Positions 54,934 to 64,000 of a stretch of DNA of 64,000 nucleotides are shown here, one piece after another (position 1 is the first letter of the stretch; the number at the start of each line of letters is the position of its first letter). This DNA comes from Morinoia aosen (taxonomy: Eukaryota > Arthropoda > Malacostraca > Amphipoda > Talitridae). Location: the NCBI GenBank assembly GCA_030386875.1, contig CM059569.1, positions 48,027,842-48,091,841 of the forward strand. Direction: 5' to 3'. Made by a program: the position numbers and the translations under genes. The notes under the pieces were generated by a model that was not told where the DNA came from, did no database searches, and saw only the letters and a program-made list of their open reading frames with translations.

Positions 54934-57900
54934 CTACATTCCAGCCAGCACAAAATGCTCAATTGTTTCCTCCACTCCACTAATACACTGCCGACATAAT
55001 CTGTTATTATTCTCATTCCACCTCCATGTACGTCTGTTCACACTCAATGACTTACATCTCACAGCAAACAAGAGTTGACTTCCAAAACTACCATCATAGA
55101 ACATCTCAAACTTAGGTGCTTCTTTTTTCATATACCAGTCAAGTGTAGGCTTCCGCACCATGCTAAGCCTCCACTTATTCAATCCATACTCTTTTGTTTT
55201 CCTCTCAATCTCTTTCTTCCACCTCTTGCAGTCCCACTCAGGCCCTACACCTCCAGGATTTATTAAACTCCAGTCATCCACAGGTCTCCCAATTCTAACA
55301 TGAATAATCTTTTGCATACTAAGCTTCCTTGCATGCCCCCAACACACTTTCTCCCAATAGCTTACACTCAGATTCCATTCAAAAATTCGCTTTACCCATC
55401 TGCTATTCTGCATTCTTTCAATTCTCACCTTATAATTCAGCACCGCCTTCGTCATTCTTTCTGAAAATAGGCTCCACCCAAGGTCACCTCTAATGGCTTC
55501 TGTAGCTGTCCATTTTGGAGCACCCAATGCTAACCGTCCTACCTTATTTTGTATTACATCCAGCTTTTCAAGATCACTTCCATTCCAGACAAGAGCACTC
55601 ATACCATACATGACACTAGGTACAGCAACATACTTCCACATTCCTCTCACACATTCATACTTGTTTGCTCTGTATCTGGCCACGCTACTTAATCGTCGAC
55701 TCCACTGCATAGCTTTTGCCACTTTCTCACCCTTAGTTCTAGTGCATCCATCTTCACTTATCATACAACCTAGATATTTGTATTCTTTTGTTCTACCTAT
55801 TCTGATTTCTCCAATATTCCACAGTCTGTCTCTATCAGTCTCATCACTATTTATAACCATAACCTTGCTTTTGTCGGCACCGAAGTTCATCTTGAAATCT
55901 GTACTATATCCGTTCACAATGTCAAGCATCCTTTGCAGTTCATGTCCACATCCACTAACCACAACCACATCATCAGCATACCACAAACAGCTCAGTCTCT
56001 CATTACCAACTTTCAGTCCTAAGCCACTCCTTCTCAGTTGAACTGCTAATTCTTCTGTGTACAATCCAAACAACAGGGGAGACAGAGTACAGCCCTGTCT
56101 CACTCCTCTAACACTCCTCACTTGCCCCGTTTCCAAATTTCCTAACCTGTATATAGCGCTTGTGTTCTCATACAGACTTTGTACAATTTTTACTATTTTT
56201 CTGCTAAACCCAACTTTTCTCAGAACTTCAAAGAGCCTAACCCGATCCACTCTGTCATACGCTTTTTCAATATCCAGGAATGCTAAATACACCTTCTTAT
56301 CATCCTTCCTCATTCGCTCAATTATTTCACTCACTACAAACAGATTATCTTCCCCACGTCTATCCTGCCTAAAACCATTCTGTTCTTCACCTAGGACTCC
56401 TAATTCCTCAACTAAATTTTTCATTCTCTCATTCAAAATACCACAAAATATCTTACATACAGTGTCACCCAGTGCAATTGGTCTGTAATTTTTAAGTTCT
56501 TTCATACTCTTATGTCCACCCTTATGCAACAGAACTACATTACACTTGTTCCAGTCATCTGGTACTCTTTCACTCTTCCATATCTCATCAAATAAACATT
56601 TCAACATACTGACCACACTCTCTCCTCCAAATTTATAGAACTCATATGGGATCTTATCAGGGCCACATGCCTTTCCATTTTTCACTTTCTTCAAAAAACT
56701 TACAATCTCTTCACAAGTGATTTCGTCTTCCATTTGCAGTTCACGTTCATCAATCAGAAAATTTATGGGTGCATTATCTGTAACCTGCTCACTCATTCCA
56801 CCAATGTCCTCCCAGTATTCTTCAACTGCTTTCACCAGTTGCATCCTATCTTGCACACTGCAACCATTAACTACTAATTCATCAACTTGAACTTCACTAC
56901 TTCTATCATTACCTTGTATAAACTTATACCAATCTTTTATTCCATCCGGACCTTTCTTTCTTAGATTTTCAACTTGGTGTCTCTCCTCTTTAACTCTAGC
57001 CTCATTAATCATTCTCCTTACTTTCTTCTGCTGGTCCTTGTACTCATTCCATGCACTCTGCCATTCATCCTCAGTAATTCTGTTTCTTTCATACATTTTC
57101 CTCATACTGCGTTGTTTCTTATTTAAAGTCTTTCTTCTCATTTGTTCTTCCTTTATCTCACTTGTAAACCACCTGGCATTCCCTGTCCCTTTCCTACATT
57201 TTATTCTACCAATCTTTTGCTCTGCCACACCATACAAGGTTCTTGCAATCTCACCATTTAGGTCATTTACATTTCCACACCTGTTCCAGTTATACCTACT
57301 CAATTCATTCTTAAATTCTTCCCAGTTTGCCTTTTTTATCTGCCAACTTTCTTTCACACTACTGACCTTTTGCATTGACTCCTTTCTACCCCAGTTATAT
57401 TCAAGCACAAGCATTTTATGGTCACTATCAATATCAAAATCATCTTCATCTACAAACATTTCATTGACACACTCTCTTGCTCTACTATTCACAATCATAT
57501 AGTCAATTGCAGTTTTCCATTCCCTGCTTTGCCATGTATGCAAGCCATTTCCTATTGTTACATTCAGGTTTTCAAGTTCATTCTCATCACAAAAATCTAT
57601 CAATTTTTGTCCATTTGCATTCACCGGCTCACCAAGTATACCAACATGGCCATTCATGTCACCCATCACAATCAGAGGGCACCTGCAGTGTTCTCGTACA
57701 ATCCTTGTTAATATTTCATACTTTTTTACATTCTCTTCATGAGCTAAAATCCCATCAGTTGTCATATAACATACAATCACAACAATACATTCTCTGGCAT
57801 GCATTCTTTCACACTTAATTGCTAACAAATCTTCACTTTCAGGTTCATTCCCAACAGGAAGTTCCTCTAATTTCCAATTTAGAGCATTCTTTACAATCAA

Positions 57901-58161
57901 ACCAACTCCACCACCTCTTTTTTGCCAATTTACACGCCCTTTTCCTATCATATGATACTTATTCTCCTTACATGTTAAACTGACTCTATCACGCATTTGG
58001 GTCTCTACTACACCAACACAATCCAATTTTCCATTCTCAAATTCTACTACGAGGTCATCTAACTTTCCTGCATTCCATCCACGCACATTTATACTTCCAA
58101 ACCTTACAACACAATTGGACAATTCCAGACGTTTCTCACTTTTGCTCTGACGGATTTTCAT
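54934..58161 (-). CDS. LINE-B copy 1 ORF2 (endonuclease + reverse transcriptase)
   Basis: 1075 residues. APE endonuclease in the first 250: FGSINVRGWN, GVVETQ, MGDMNGHVG, AIDYMIVN and DSDHKML. Reverse transcriptase about 490-800: KACGPDKIPYEFYKFGG, NYRPIALGDTVCKIF, QNGFRQDRRGEDNL, FLDIEKAYDRVDR, GVRQGCTLSPLLFGLYTEEL and CLWYADDVVVVSG. A C-terminal C-x2-C...H motif starts CRQCISGVEETIEHF. Compared with copy 2 it has four extra bases (a duplicated gcca near 54942-54949) that shift the frame after EHFVL, so the last 50 or so residues, including the final Cys, are lost. Confidence 0.93.
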   Translation of the reverse strand: MKIRQSKSEKRLELSNCVVRFGSINVRGWNAGKLDDLVVEFENGKLDCVGVVETQMRDRVSLTCKENKYHMIGKGRVNWQKRGGGVGLIVKNALNWKLEELPVGNEPESEDLLAIKCERMHARECIVVIVCYMTTDGILAHEENVKKYEILTRIVREHCRCPLIVMGDMNGHVGILGEPVNANGQKLIDFCDENELENLNVTIGNGLHTWQSREWKTAIDYMIVNSRARECVNEMFVDEDDFDIDSDHKMLVLEYNWGRKESMQKVSSVKESWQIKKANWEEFKNELSRYNWNRCGNVNDLNGEIARTLYGVAEQKIGRIKCRKGTGNARWFTSEIKEEQMRRKTLNKKQRSMRKMYERNRITEDEWQSAWNEYKDQQKKVRRMINEARVKEERHQVENLRKKGPDGIKDWYKFIQGNDRSSEVQVDELVVNGCSVQDRMQLVKAVEEYWEDIGGMSEQVTDNAPINFLIDERELQMEDEITCEEIVSFLKKVKNGKACGPDKIPYEFYKFGGESVVSMLKCLFDEIWKSERVPDDWNKCNVVLLHKGGHKSMKELKNYRPIALGDTVCKIFCGILNERMKNLVEELGVLGEEQNGFRQDRRGEDNLFVVSEIIERMRKDDKKVYLAFLDIEKAYDRVDRVRLFEVLRKVGFSRKIVKIVQSLYENTSAIYRLGNLETGQVRSVRGVRQGCTLSPLLFGLYTEELAVQLRRSGLGLKVGNERLSCLWYADDVVVVSGCGHELQRMLDIVNGYSTDFKMNFGADKSKVMVINSDETDRDRLWNIGEIRIGRTKEYKYLGCMISEDGCTRTKGEKVAKAMQWSRRLSSVARYRANKYECVRGMWKYVAVPSVMYGMSALVWNGSDLEKLDVIQNKVGRLALGAPKWTATEAIRGDLGWSLFSERMTKAVLNYKVRIERMQNSRWVKRIFEWNLSVSYWEKVCWGHARKLSMQKIIHVRIGRPVDDWSLINPGGVGPEWDCKRWKKEIERKTKEYGLNKWRLSMVRKPTLDWYMKKEAPKFEMFYDGSFGSQLLFAVRCKSLSVNRRTWRWNENNNRLCRQCISGVEETIEHFVLAGM

Positions 58162-58164
58162 TCA
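58159..58164 (-). promoter_or_regulatory. ORF1 stop / ORF2 start junction TGAATG
   Basis: ORF1 ends GGA TGA and ORF2 starts at the next codon, ATG, in the same frame. Either termination-reinitiation or TGA read-through would yield ORF2. Confidence 0.85.
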
Positions 58165-59307
58165 TCCAGTTCCAGCTTCCATTATGACATGAGTAGCCCT
58201 GATCCACCGGATATATTTCTTGGAGAGTTTCATCTCACCTTCTTTCGTAAGATGGACTCCATCTCCAAGAAAACACCCATCCTGGATTACGCTATCCATG
58301 TCAAGGATGCTGGAACCCAGCTCACGCTTTCTCACACTCTCAGCTCTCATACTCATAATCCTTTCATGCAACTCTCTATTCACCTCCTTTCGCACCCTTT
58401 CATACTCCTCATCACACGCAGGCCTTCTTAGGAGGCTAGTCATTGCCACTCTAACATTCTTCTTCCGCGCCCTATCAACAACTTTCATAATTGCATTCAC
58501 CGTACGTTCTCTCCCACATTCAAGCAACCCATTGCCACCTCCTTGCAGTACAAACATTCCTTCATCCATTTCATCTATCACTCTCTCAGCATGCCTACAA
58601 ATCTTCTCCACTCCTTTCCCTCTCATGCTCATACATCCACTACTGTCACTCATACATACAAACCTATCAACATTCTTCACCATGCTATCTCCACATATTC
58701 TAATCATAGGTCTTACTCTCCCTTTCATGCTACTCTTTCGCTCACTTCTTTCACTCAGATCATTCTTTCCATTCATCTTCCTTTCATTCGCTTCCACTAC
58801 AGGCTCCTGCACCTCATGTGGCACCACAACAGGTAGCTCATTCACTCTCTTTCCATTTTTACTTCTTTCATCATGCTCATTCATCCTTCTACTCTCATCT
58901 GTCACATTTGCACCATCATTTGCTTCATTCACACTCCTTGCACCATCATTTGCCTTATCATCCACTTCATTTGCACTCCTTGCACCACCATTTACCTCTT
59001 CATTCACTGCATTTGCACCATTCTCATTCTTTCCTTCGTTCAGCTTCCTTTCATCCTTCAAGTCAGCCTCTAAAGCAACCATCAAAATTGTCAATCTCTC
59101 AACCTCCTCTTTCAACTTCTTACTCTCATCATTCAAACATTTCCAGCACGTAAACACAAGATCACTCAACTTTCTCCGACTCATTTCTCTCAAACCTTTG
59201 CATGCATCTATATCTATCCACTCTTTACAAGTCATGCACTCAATCTCCTCATCCATTCCACTTGCACCTCCCTTCCTACGACCAGTCCTATTTCTTTCCA
59301 TCCTCAA
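58162..59307 (-). CDS. LINE-B copy 1 ORF1: PHD-like zinc finger plus SGNH hydrolase domain
   Basis: 381 residues. Cys pairs at 24/27, 36 and 54/57 with a Trp before the last pair make a PHD-like finger. A coiled coil follows (about 60-90), then an Asn/Asp/Ala-rich repeat stretch (about 95-150), then an SGNH/GDSL-type domain (about 200-370). Block I is RICGDSMVKNVDR, block III VLQGGGNGLLECG, block V DGVHLTKEGEMKLSKKY, so Ser, Gly, Asn and Asp-x-x-His are all present. Esterase-type ORF1 proteins are known from CR1 elements; here it may bind or act on lipids or serve RNP assembly. It ends with TGA directly followed in frame by the ATG of ORF2. Confidence 0.88.
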   Translation of the reverse strand: MRMERNRTGRRKGGASGMDEEIECMTCKEWIDIDACKGLREMSRRKLSDLVFTCWKCLNDESKKLKEEVERLTILMVALEADLKDERKLNEGKNENGANAVNEEVNGGARSANEVDDKANDGARSVNEANDGANVTDESRRMNEHDERSKNGKRVNELPVVVPHEVQEPVVEANERKMNGKNDLSERSERKSSMKGRVRPMIRICGDSMVKNVDRFVCMSDSSGCMSMRGKGVEKICRHAERVIDEMDEGMFVLQGGGNGLLECGRERTVNAIMKVVDRARKKNVRVAMTSLLRRPACDEEYERVRKEVNRELHERIMSMRAESVRKRELGSSILDMDSVIQDGCFLGDGVHLTKEGEMKLSKKYIRWIRATHVIMEAGTG

Positions 59308-59328
59308 ACACAGACTTCTCTCTCAGTA

Positions 59329-60019
59329 CAAATTTCGGTCAATGTGAAGTTTCATGCAATCACGGAAATTGATAATTATATTCCAAGCAATCACTAAAGG
59401 AACCCATTCAAGAACGTTTTTCAGGAACGACATTCTGCTTGCTGATGCGTTATTTTCGAATTATTGAACTTTGAAGTTGGCCGTCGCGCGCCCAAGGAAG
59501 CGAGCGTAATTTAATTAAAAACGGAAGCTAACCCCCTATTACAAACGTAAAGAGGTTGGGTCGTGAGGGGTAGCCACAGTTCTTTTAGTGAAAAGTATAA
59601 ATAAAGCTTCTAAACCACCCATTAGGGTGACGACCGCAATCTTGTTTACATCGGGTCTAACATGGCGACCACCATGGGCGCCGCCATTTTGGACCCGATG
59701 TCAACAAGATTGCGGTCGTCACCCTAATGGGTGGGTTAGAAGCTTTATTTATAATTTTCACTAGAAGAACTGTGCCTCCCCATCACGACCCAACCTCTTT
59801 ACGTTTGTAATAGCTTCCGTTATTAATTAAATTCCGTTTCACGCGCTCGCTTTCTTTGGCGCCAAGGCCAACTTCAAAGTTCAATTATTCGAAAATAACG
59901 CATCGGCGAGCAGAATGTCATTCCTGTAAAACGTTCTGAAATGTGTTCCTTTAGTGATTCATGGGATCGGCATTATTATTTTCCGTGATTGCATTAAACT
60001 TCACATTGACCCAAATTTC
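59329..60019. repeat. 8-bp target-site duplication of the 59-kb foldback element
   Basis: caaatttc at 59329-59336 and at 60012-60019, exactly next to the GGTC...GACC ends. Confidence 0.92.
59337..60011. mobile_element. Foldback element, 675 bp, almost fully palindromic
   Basis: The left end ggtcaatgtgaagtttcatg is the inverse of the right end ttaaacttcacattgacc with one or two mismatches. The arms run about 330 bases each to a centre near 59670-59690 (cattagggtgacgaccgcaa and its inverse ttgcggtcgtcaccctaatg are perfect). There is no ORF. The 8-bp duplication fits hAT, MULE/Foldback or Merlin-type transposition; superfamily is not assigned. Confidence 0.92.
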
Positions 60020-60619
60020 ACAGGCAGAAGAAGTCTTCACTCACCAAATCTACTGAAAATCAAGTTATCAAACCAAAAGAAACAAAAACGTTTCCTACTA
60101 CTCTCGCAGTCACTCTCTACAATGTCACACACTATACTCTTTATATGCAAAGAAAGCTTACCAGTCAAAACACCTCAGTCAAAAATTGCAAGTCACCACA
60201 CCAAAGTCCAATGCTCAGTCTCAACTCTCACGCAACAAAAAAAAAAAAACTACTCTCACGAGCACTCCATACAAAGTCACACACTGTACTCACGTGAATA
60301 TACAAACTATACCAGTTTTTCAGCAACTTCACTTTAATTCACCACAATTTTCGTCGGAGAATTAGACGCACGTGCACACCGTATCGTAGGGTAAGTTCCC
60401 GTAGGGGAACGTAGTACCGAAACGAGGTGCATGATTGCTATAAAATCTTTGAAGCTGACAATCGGCCCAAGTCACACTAAAACATGCCTGACTTCCTTCA
60501 AACGTGGGCAGTACACTGATTATAGAGACAAATTTGGGTAATTTACAAAAAGAATGATTGAAATTCTACCTAATACGCCAGAATACATGTAATACAATGG
60601 TACCTGTATGACAAATTGA

Positions 60620-63600
60620 TTTTTGAACTTGAACTTGAACTTGAAATTGAGGGCCGACAGCGTCGGGGCCTTTGTAACGGCCTACAATTCCCTCCACAGT
60701 TATCACACAAAGAGTTCAGCGCCTGGTACCAGACTTGTCCACTAAACTACTCAGGATTTACCAATCCTTGTCACAAGCTGCCATTGGATGGCGTCACTGG
60801 GATAGCCAGTGCGTCAAAACACCATCCCCAGGCATATTGGGTCATTACTGACCATTCTACCTGACTGGCTCATTCCAGTCACTGTCTCTTACTCCAGGCA
60901 CGCACAAGAAACAATTTCATAGCTTCAATGATACTCAAATTGCACTCCTGATCCAATCCAGCAAGACAGCTCATACCGCAATCATCTTCAGCACATCTGG
61001 CATACCACTCATTCTCTCCATACTGCTCAAGCACCACATTCATAAAACTTTCTCTCTCTTGCTCATACTTACTACATTCCAGCACAAAATGCTCAATTGT
61101 TTCCTCCACTCCACTAATACACTGCCGACATAATCTGTTATTATTCTCATTCCACCTCCATGTACGTCTGTTCACACTCAATGACTTACATCTCACAGCA
61201 AACAGGAGTTGACTTCCAAAACTACCATCATAGAACATCTCAAACTTAGGTGCTTCTTTTTTCATATACCAGTCAAGTGTAGGCTTCCGCACCATGCTAC
61301 GCCTCCACTTATTCAATCCATACTCTTTTGTTTTCCTCTCAATCTCTTTCTTCCACCTCTTGCAGTCCCACTCAGGCCCTACACCTCCAGGATTTATTAA
61401 ACTCCAGTCATCCACAGGTCTCCCAATTCTAACATGAATAATCTTTTGCATACTAAGCTTCCTTGCATGCCCCCAACACACTTTCTCCCAATAGCTTACA
61501 CTCAGATTCCATTCAAAAATTCGCTTTACCCATCTGCTATTCTGCATTCTTTCAATTCTCACCTTATAATTCAGCACCGCCTTCATCATTCTTTCTGAAA
61601 ATAGGCTCCACCCAAGGTCACCTCTAATGGCTTCTGTAGCTGTCCATTTTGGAGCACCCAATGCTAACCGTCCTACCTTATTTTGTATTACATCCAGCTT
61701 TTCAAGATCACTTCCATTCCAGGCAAGAGCACTCATACCATACATGACACTAGGTACAGCAACATACTTCCACATTCCTCTCACACATTCATACTTGTTT
61801 GCTCTGTATCTGGCCACGCTACTTAATCGTCCACTCCACTGCATAGCTTTTGCCACTTTCTCACCCTTAGTTCTAGTGCATCCATCTTCACTTATCATAC
61901 AACCTAGATATTTGTATTCTTTTGTTCTACCTATTCTGATTTCTCCAATATTCCACAGTCTGTCTCTATCAGTCTCATCACTATTTATAACCATAACCTT
62001 GCTTTTGTCGGCACCGAAGTTCATCTTGAAATCTGTACTATATCCGTTCACAATGTCAAGCATCCTTTGCAGTTCATGTCCACATCCACTAACCACAACC
62101 ACATCATCAGCATACAACAAACAGCTCAGTCTCTCATTACCAACTTTCAGTCCTAAGCCACTCCTTCTCAGTCGAACTGCTAATTCTTCTGTGTACAATC
62201 CAAACAACAGGGGAGACTGAGTACAGCCCTGTCTCACTCCTCTAACACTCCTCACTTGCCCAGTTTCCAAATTTCCTAACCTGTATATAGCGCTTGTGTT
62301 CTCATACAGACTTTGTACAATTTTTACTATTTTTCTGCTAAACCCAACTTTTCTCAGAACTTCAAAGAGCCTAACCCGATCCACTCTGTCATACGCTTTT
62401 TCAATATCCAGGAATGCTAAATACACCTTCTTATCATCCTTCCTCATTCGCTCAATTATTTCACTCACTACAAACAGATTATCTTCCCCACGTCTATCCT
62501 GCCTAAAACCATTCTGTTCTTCACCTAGGACTCCTAATTTCTCAACTAAATTTTTCATTCTCTCATTCAAAATACCACAAAATATCTTACATACAGTGTC
62601 ACCCAGTGCAATTGGTCTGTAATTTTTAAGTTCTTTCATACTCTTATGTCCACCCTTATGCAACAGAACTACATTACACTTGTTCCAGTCATCCGGTACT
62701 CTTTCACTCTTCCATATCTCATCAAATAAACATTTCAACATACTGACCACACTCTCTCCTCCAAATTTATAGAACTCATATGGGATCTTATCAGGGCCAC
62801 ATGCCTTTCCATTTTTCACTTTCTTCAAAAAACTTACAATCTCTTCACAAGTGATTTCGTCTTCCATTTGCAGTTCACGTTCATCAATCAGAAAATTTAT
62901 GGGTGCATTATCTGTAACCTGCTCATTCATTCCACCAATGTCCTCCCAGTATTCTTCAACTGCTTTCACCAGTTGCATCCTATCTTGCACACTGCAACCA
63001 TTAACTACTAATTCATCAACTTGAACTTCACTACTTCTATCATTACCTTGTATAAACTTATACCAATCTTTTATTCCATCCGGACCTTTCTTTCTTAGAT
63101 TTTCAACTTGGTGTCTCTCCTCTTTAACTCTAGCCTCATTAATCATTCTCCTTACTTTCTTCTGCTGGTCCTTGTACTCATTCCATGCACTCTGCCATTC
63201 ATCCTCAGTAATTCTGTTTCTTTCATACATTTTCCTCATACTGCGTTGTTTCTTATTTAAAGTCTTTCTTCTCATTCGTTCTTCCTTTATCTCACTTGTA
63301 AACCACCTGGCATTCCCTGTCCCTTTCCTACATTTTATTCTACCAATCTTTTGCTCTGCCACATCATACAAGGTTCTTGCAATCTCACCATTTAGGTCAT
63401 TTACATTTCCACACCTGTTCCAGTTATACCTACTCAATTCATTCTTAAATTCTTCCCAGTTTGCCTTTTTTATCTGCCAACTTTCTTTCACACTACTGAC
63501 CTTTTGCATTGACTCCTTTCTACCCCAGTTATATTCAAGCACAAGCATTTTATGGTCACTATCAATATCAAAATCATCTTCATCTACAAACATTTCATTG

Positions 63601-64000
63601 ACACACTCTCTTGCTCTACTATTCACAATCATATAGTCAATTGCAGTTTTCCATTCCCTGCTTTGCCATGTATGCAAGCCATTTCCTATTGTTACATTCA
63701 GGTTTTCAAGTTCATTCTCATCACAAAAATCTATCAATTTTTGTCCATTTGCATTCACCGGCTCACCAAGTATACCAACATGGCCATTCATGTCACCCAT
63801 CACAATCAGAGGGCACCTGCAGTGTTCTCGTACAATCCTTGTTAATATTTCATACTTTTTTACATTCTCTTCATGAGCTAAAATCCCATCAGTTGTCATA
63901 TAACATACAATCACAACAATACATTCTCTGGCATGCATTCTTTCACACTTAATTGCTAACAAATCTTCACTTTCAGGTTCATTTCCAACAGGAAGTTCCT
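60620..64000 (-). mobile_element. LINE-B copy 2 (3' part; runs off the window)
   Basis: Starts on the + side with a (GAACTT)n tail at about 60625-60645, then the same 3' UTR as copy 1 with single-base differences, and then ORF2. The 5' half lies outside the window. Confidence 0.93.
60879..64000 (-). CDS. LINE-B copy 2 ORF2, intact C-terminus, 5' end outside window
   Basis: The frame is open from the window edge to 60879. It carries the same endonuclease and RT motifs as copy 1, with YADD in CLLYADDVVVVSG and GVRQGCTQSPLLF. It keeps the full C-terminal zinc-type motif C-x2-C-x9-H-x4-C (CRQC ... EHFVLEC) and ends LFLVRAWSKRQ. With no visible lesion over 1040 residues, it may be a functional copy. 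Confidence 0.93.
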   Translation of the reverse strand, partial: ELPVGNEPESEDLLAIKCERMHARECIVVIVCYMTTDGILAHEENVKKYEILTRIVREHCRCPLIVMGDMNGHVGILGEPVNANGQKLIDFCDENELENLNVTIGNGLHTWQSREWKTAIDYMIVNSRARECVNEMFVDEDDFDIDSDHKMLVLEYNWGRKESMQKVSSVKESWQIKKANWEEFKNELSRYNWNRCGNVNDLNGEIARTLYDVAEQKIGRIKCRKGTGNARWFTSEIKEERMRRKTLNKKQRSMRKMYERNRITEDEWQSAWNEYKDQQKKVRRMINEARVKEERHQVENLRKKGPDGIKDWYKFIQGNDRSSEVQVDELVVNGCSVQDRMQLVKAVEEYWEDIGGMNEQVTDNAPINFLIDERELQMEDEITCEEIVSFLKKVKNGKACGPDKIPYEFYKFGGESVVSMLKCLFDEIWKSERVPDDWNKCNVVLLHKGGHKSMKELKNYRPIALGDTVCKIFCGILNERMKNLVEKLGVLGEEQNGFRQDRRGEDNLFVVSEIIERMRKDDKKVYLAFLDIEKAYDRVDRVRLFEVLRKVGFSRKIVKIVQSLYENTSAIYRLGNLETGQVRSVRGVRQGCTQSPLLFGLYTEELAVRLRRSGLGLKVGNERLSCLLYADDVVVVSGCGHELQRMLDIVNGYSTDFKMNFGADKSKVMVINSDETDRDRLWNIGEIRIGRTKEYKYLGCMISEDGCTRTKGEKVAKAMQWSGRLSSVARYRANKYECVRGMWKYVAVPSVMYGMSALAWNGSDLEKLDVIQNKVGRLALGAPKWTATEAIRGDLGWSLFSERMMKAVLNYKVRIERMQNSRWVKRIFEWNLSVSYWEKVCWGHARKLSMQKIIHVRIGRPVDDWSLINPGGVGPEWDCKRWKKEIERKTKEYGLNKWRRSMVRKPTLDWYMKKEAPKFEMFYDGSFGSQLLFAVRCKSLSVNRRTWRWNENNNRLCRQCISGVEETIEHFVLECSKYEQERESFMNVVLEQYGENEWYARCAEDDCGMSCLAGLDQECNLSIIEAMKLFLVRAWSKRQ

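Larger units (their letters stand above)
54487..60600 (-). mobile_element. LINE-B copy 1: APE-type LINE with SGNH-domain ORF1
   Basis: On the minus strand: 5' UTR (from about 60600, approximate, to 59308) interrupted by a foldback element, ORF1 (59307-58162), ORF2 (58161-54934), a 3' UTR of about 450 bases, and a tail of TTCAAG-type repeats at 54487-54510. Copy 2 begins immediately to the right in the same orientation. ORF2 of the two copies differs at about 11 of 1000 residues, so both are very recent. Clade is not assigned; RT words (FLDIEKAYDRVDR, GVRQGCTLSPLLF, YADDVVV) lean to the RTE/L1 side, whereas an esterase ORF1 is best known from CR1. Confidence 0.9.
59308..60600 (-). other. LINE-B copy 1 5' UTR, interrupted by a foldback element
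   Basis: About 20 bases of 5' UTR lie left of the insertion, and the rest from 60012 onward. The latter has an actactctc...gtcacacact word at 60097 and again at 60249 (152 bases apart), an A-run at 60236, and a GC-richer stretch at 60340-60440. The true 5' end cannot be fixed, because copy 2's 5' end lies outside the window. Confidence 0.55.

Noticed and set aside
55493-56041. Long + strand ORFs opposite LINE-B ORF2 (also 57038-57818, 61627-62220, 63172-63952)
   Set aside because: They recur identically in both LINE copies because they are antisense to ORF2; no protein features.
58220-59347. Long + strand ORF (375 codons)
   Set aside because: Antisense shadow of LINE-B ORF1; Ser/Phe/His-rich and without domain features.
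1-64000. tRNA or rRNA genes
   Set aside because: No cloverleaf or rRNA word was recognised by eye; the tRNA-Leu-like word at 50329 is a retrotransposon primer site.

Overview
The window is eukaryotic, most likely arthropod, chromosomal DNA: AT-rich, with spliced genes using GT..AG introns, dense transposon debris and stretches built on CCTAA/TTAGG-like words. The two host proteins and the transposon types fit an arthropod (crustacean or non-holometabolous insect); the sequence alone does not settle the species.

Host genes. A ten-exon gene on the + strand (6766-23594) encodes a UBXN7-type p97/VCP adaptor of 544 residues: UBA, UAS (thioredoxin-like), UIM and UBX domains in the canonical order. 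All nine exon junctions agree in reading phase. Tail-to-tail with it, a four-exon gene on the - strand (38484-24472) encodes prefoldin subunit 6 (127 residues). Its first intron is 12 kb long and full of transposons. An unrecognised basic ORF (39511-39978, -) with CCAAT boxes and a TATA-like element upstream lies beyond PFDN6.

Repeats and mobile elements. The left 4.5 kb holds MITE and foldback repeats. UBXN7 introns carry a 37-bp minisatellite of about 47 units that runs into the acceptor of exon 3, a 1.75-kb inverted pair of transposon fragments, a near-perfect hairpin and SINE copies. The PFDN6 intron holds a decayed Tc1/mariner-related transposon (DUF4817/DDE type) in separated pieces with a SINE nested in it (12-bp target duplication), a CCTAA-type array, a decayed APE/RT LINE with duplicated 5' monomers, and a 5'-truncated LINE. 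A Ty3/Gypsy LTR retrotransposon (43578-50864, -) with near-identical LTRs and a tRNA-Leu-type primer site sits inside a 67-bp tandem repeat. From 51.4 to 54.1 kb is a cluster of palindromic repeats and a foldback element with an 8-bp target duplication. The right end is occupied by two head-to-tail copies of one very young LINE (54487-64000). Its ORF1 carries a PHD-like zinc finger and an SGNH-hydrolase domain. ORF1 and ORF2 are separated by one in-frame TGA, and a 675-bp foldback element has jumped into the 5' UTR of the first copy.

The host genes act in protein quality control: UBXN7 links ubiquitinated clients and cullin ligases to p97, and prefoldin 6 is part of the co-chaperone that hands nascent actin and tubulin to CCT. 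No functional link between the two beyond their neighbourhood is visible. The most unusual items are the SGNH-ORF1 LINE pair with its in-frame TGA, the OTU-like segment inside the Gypsy pol, the splice-site minisatellite, and the foldback family with 8-bp duplications.
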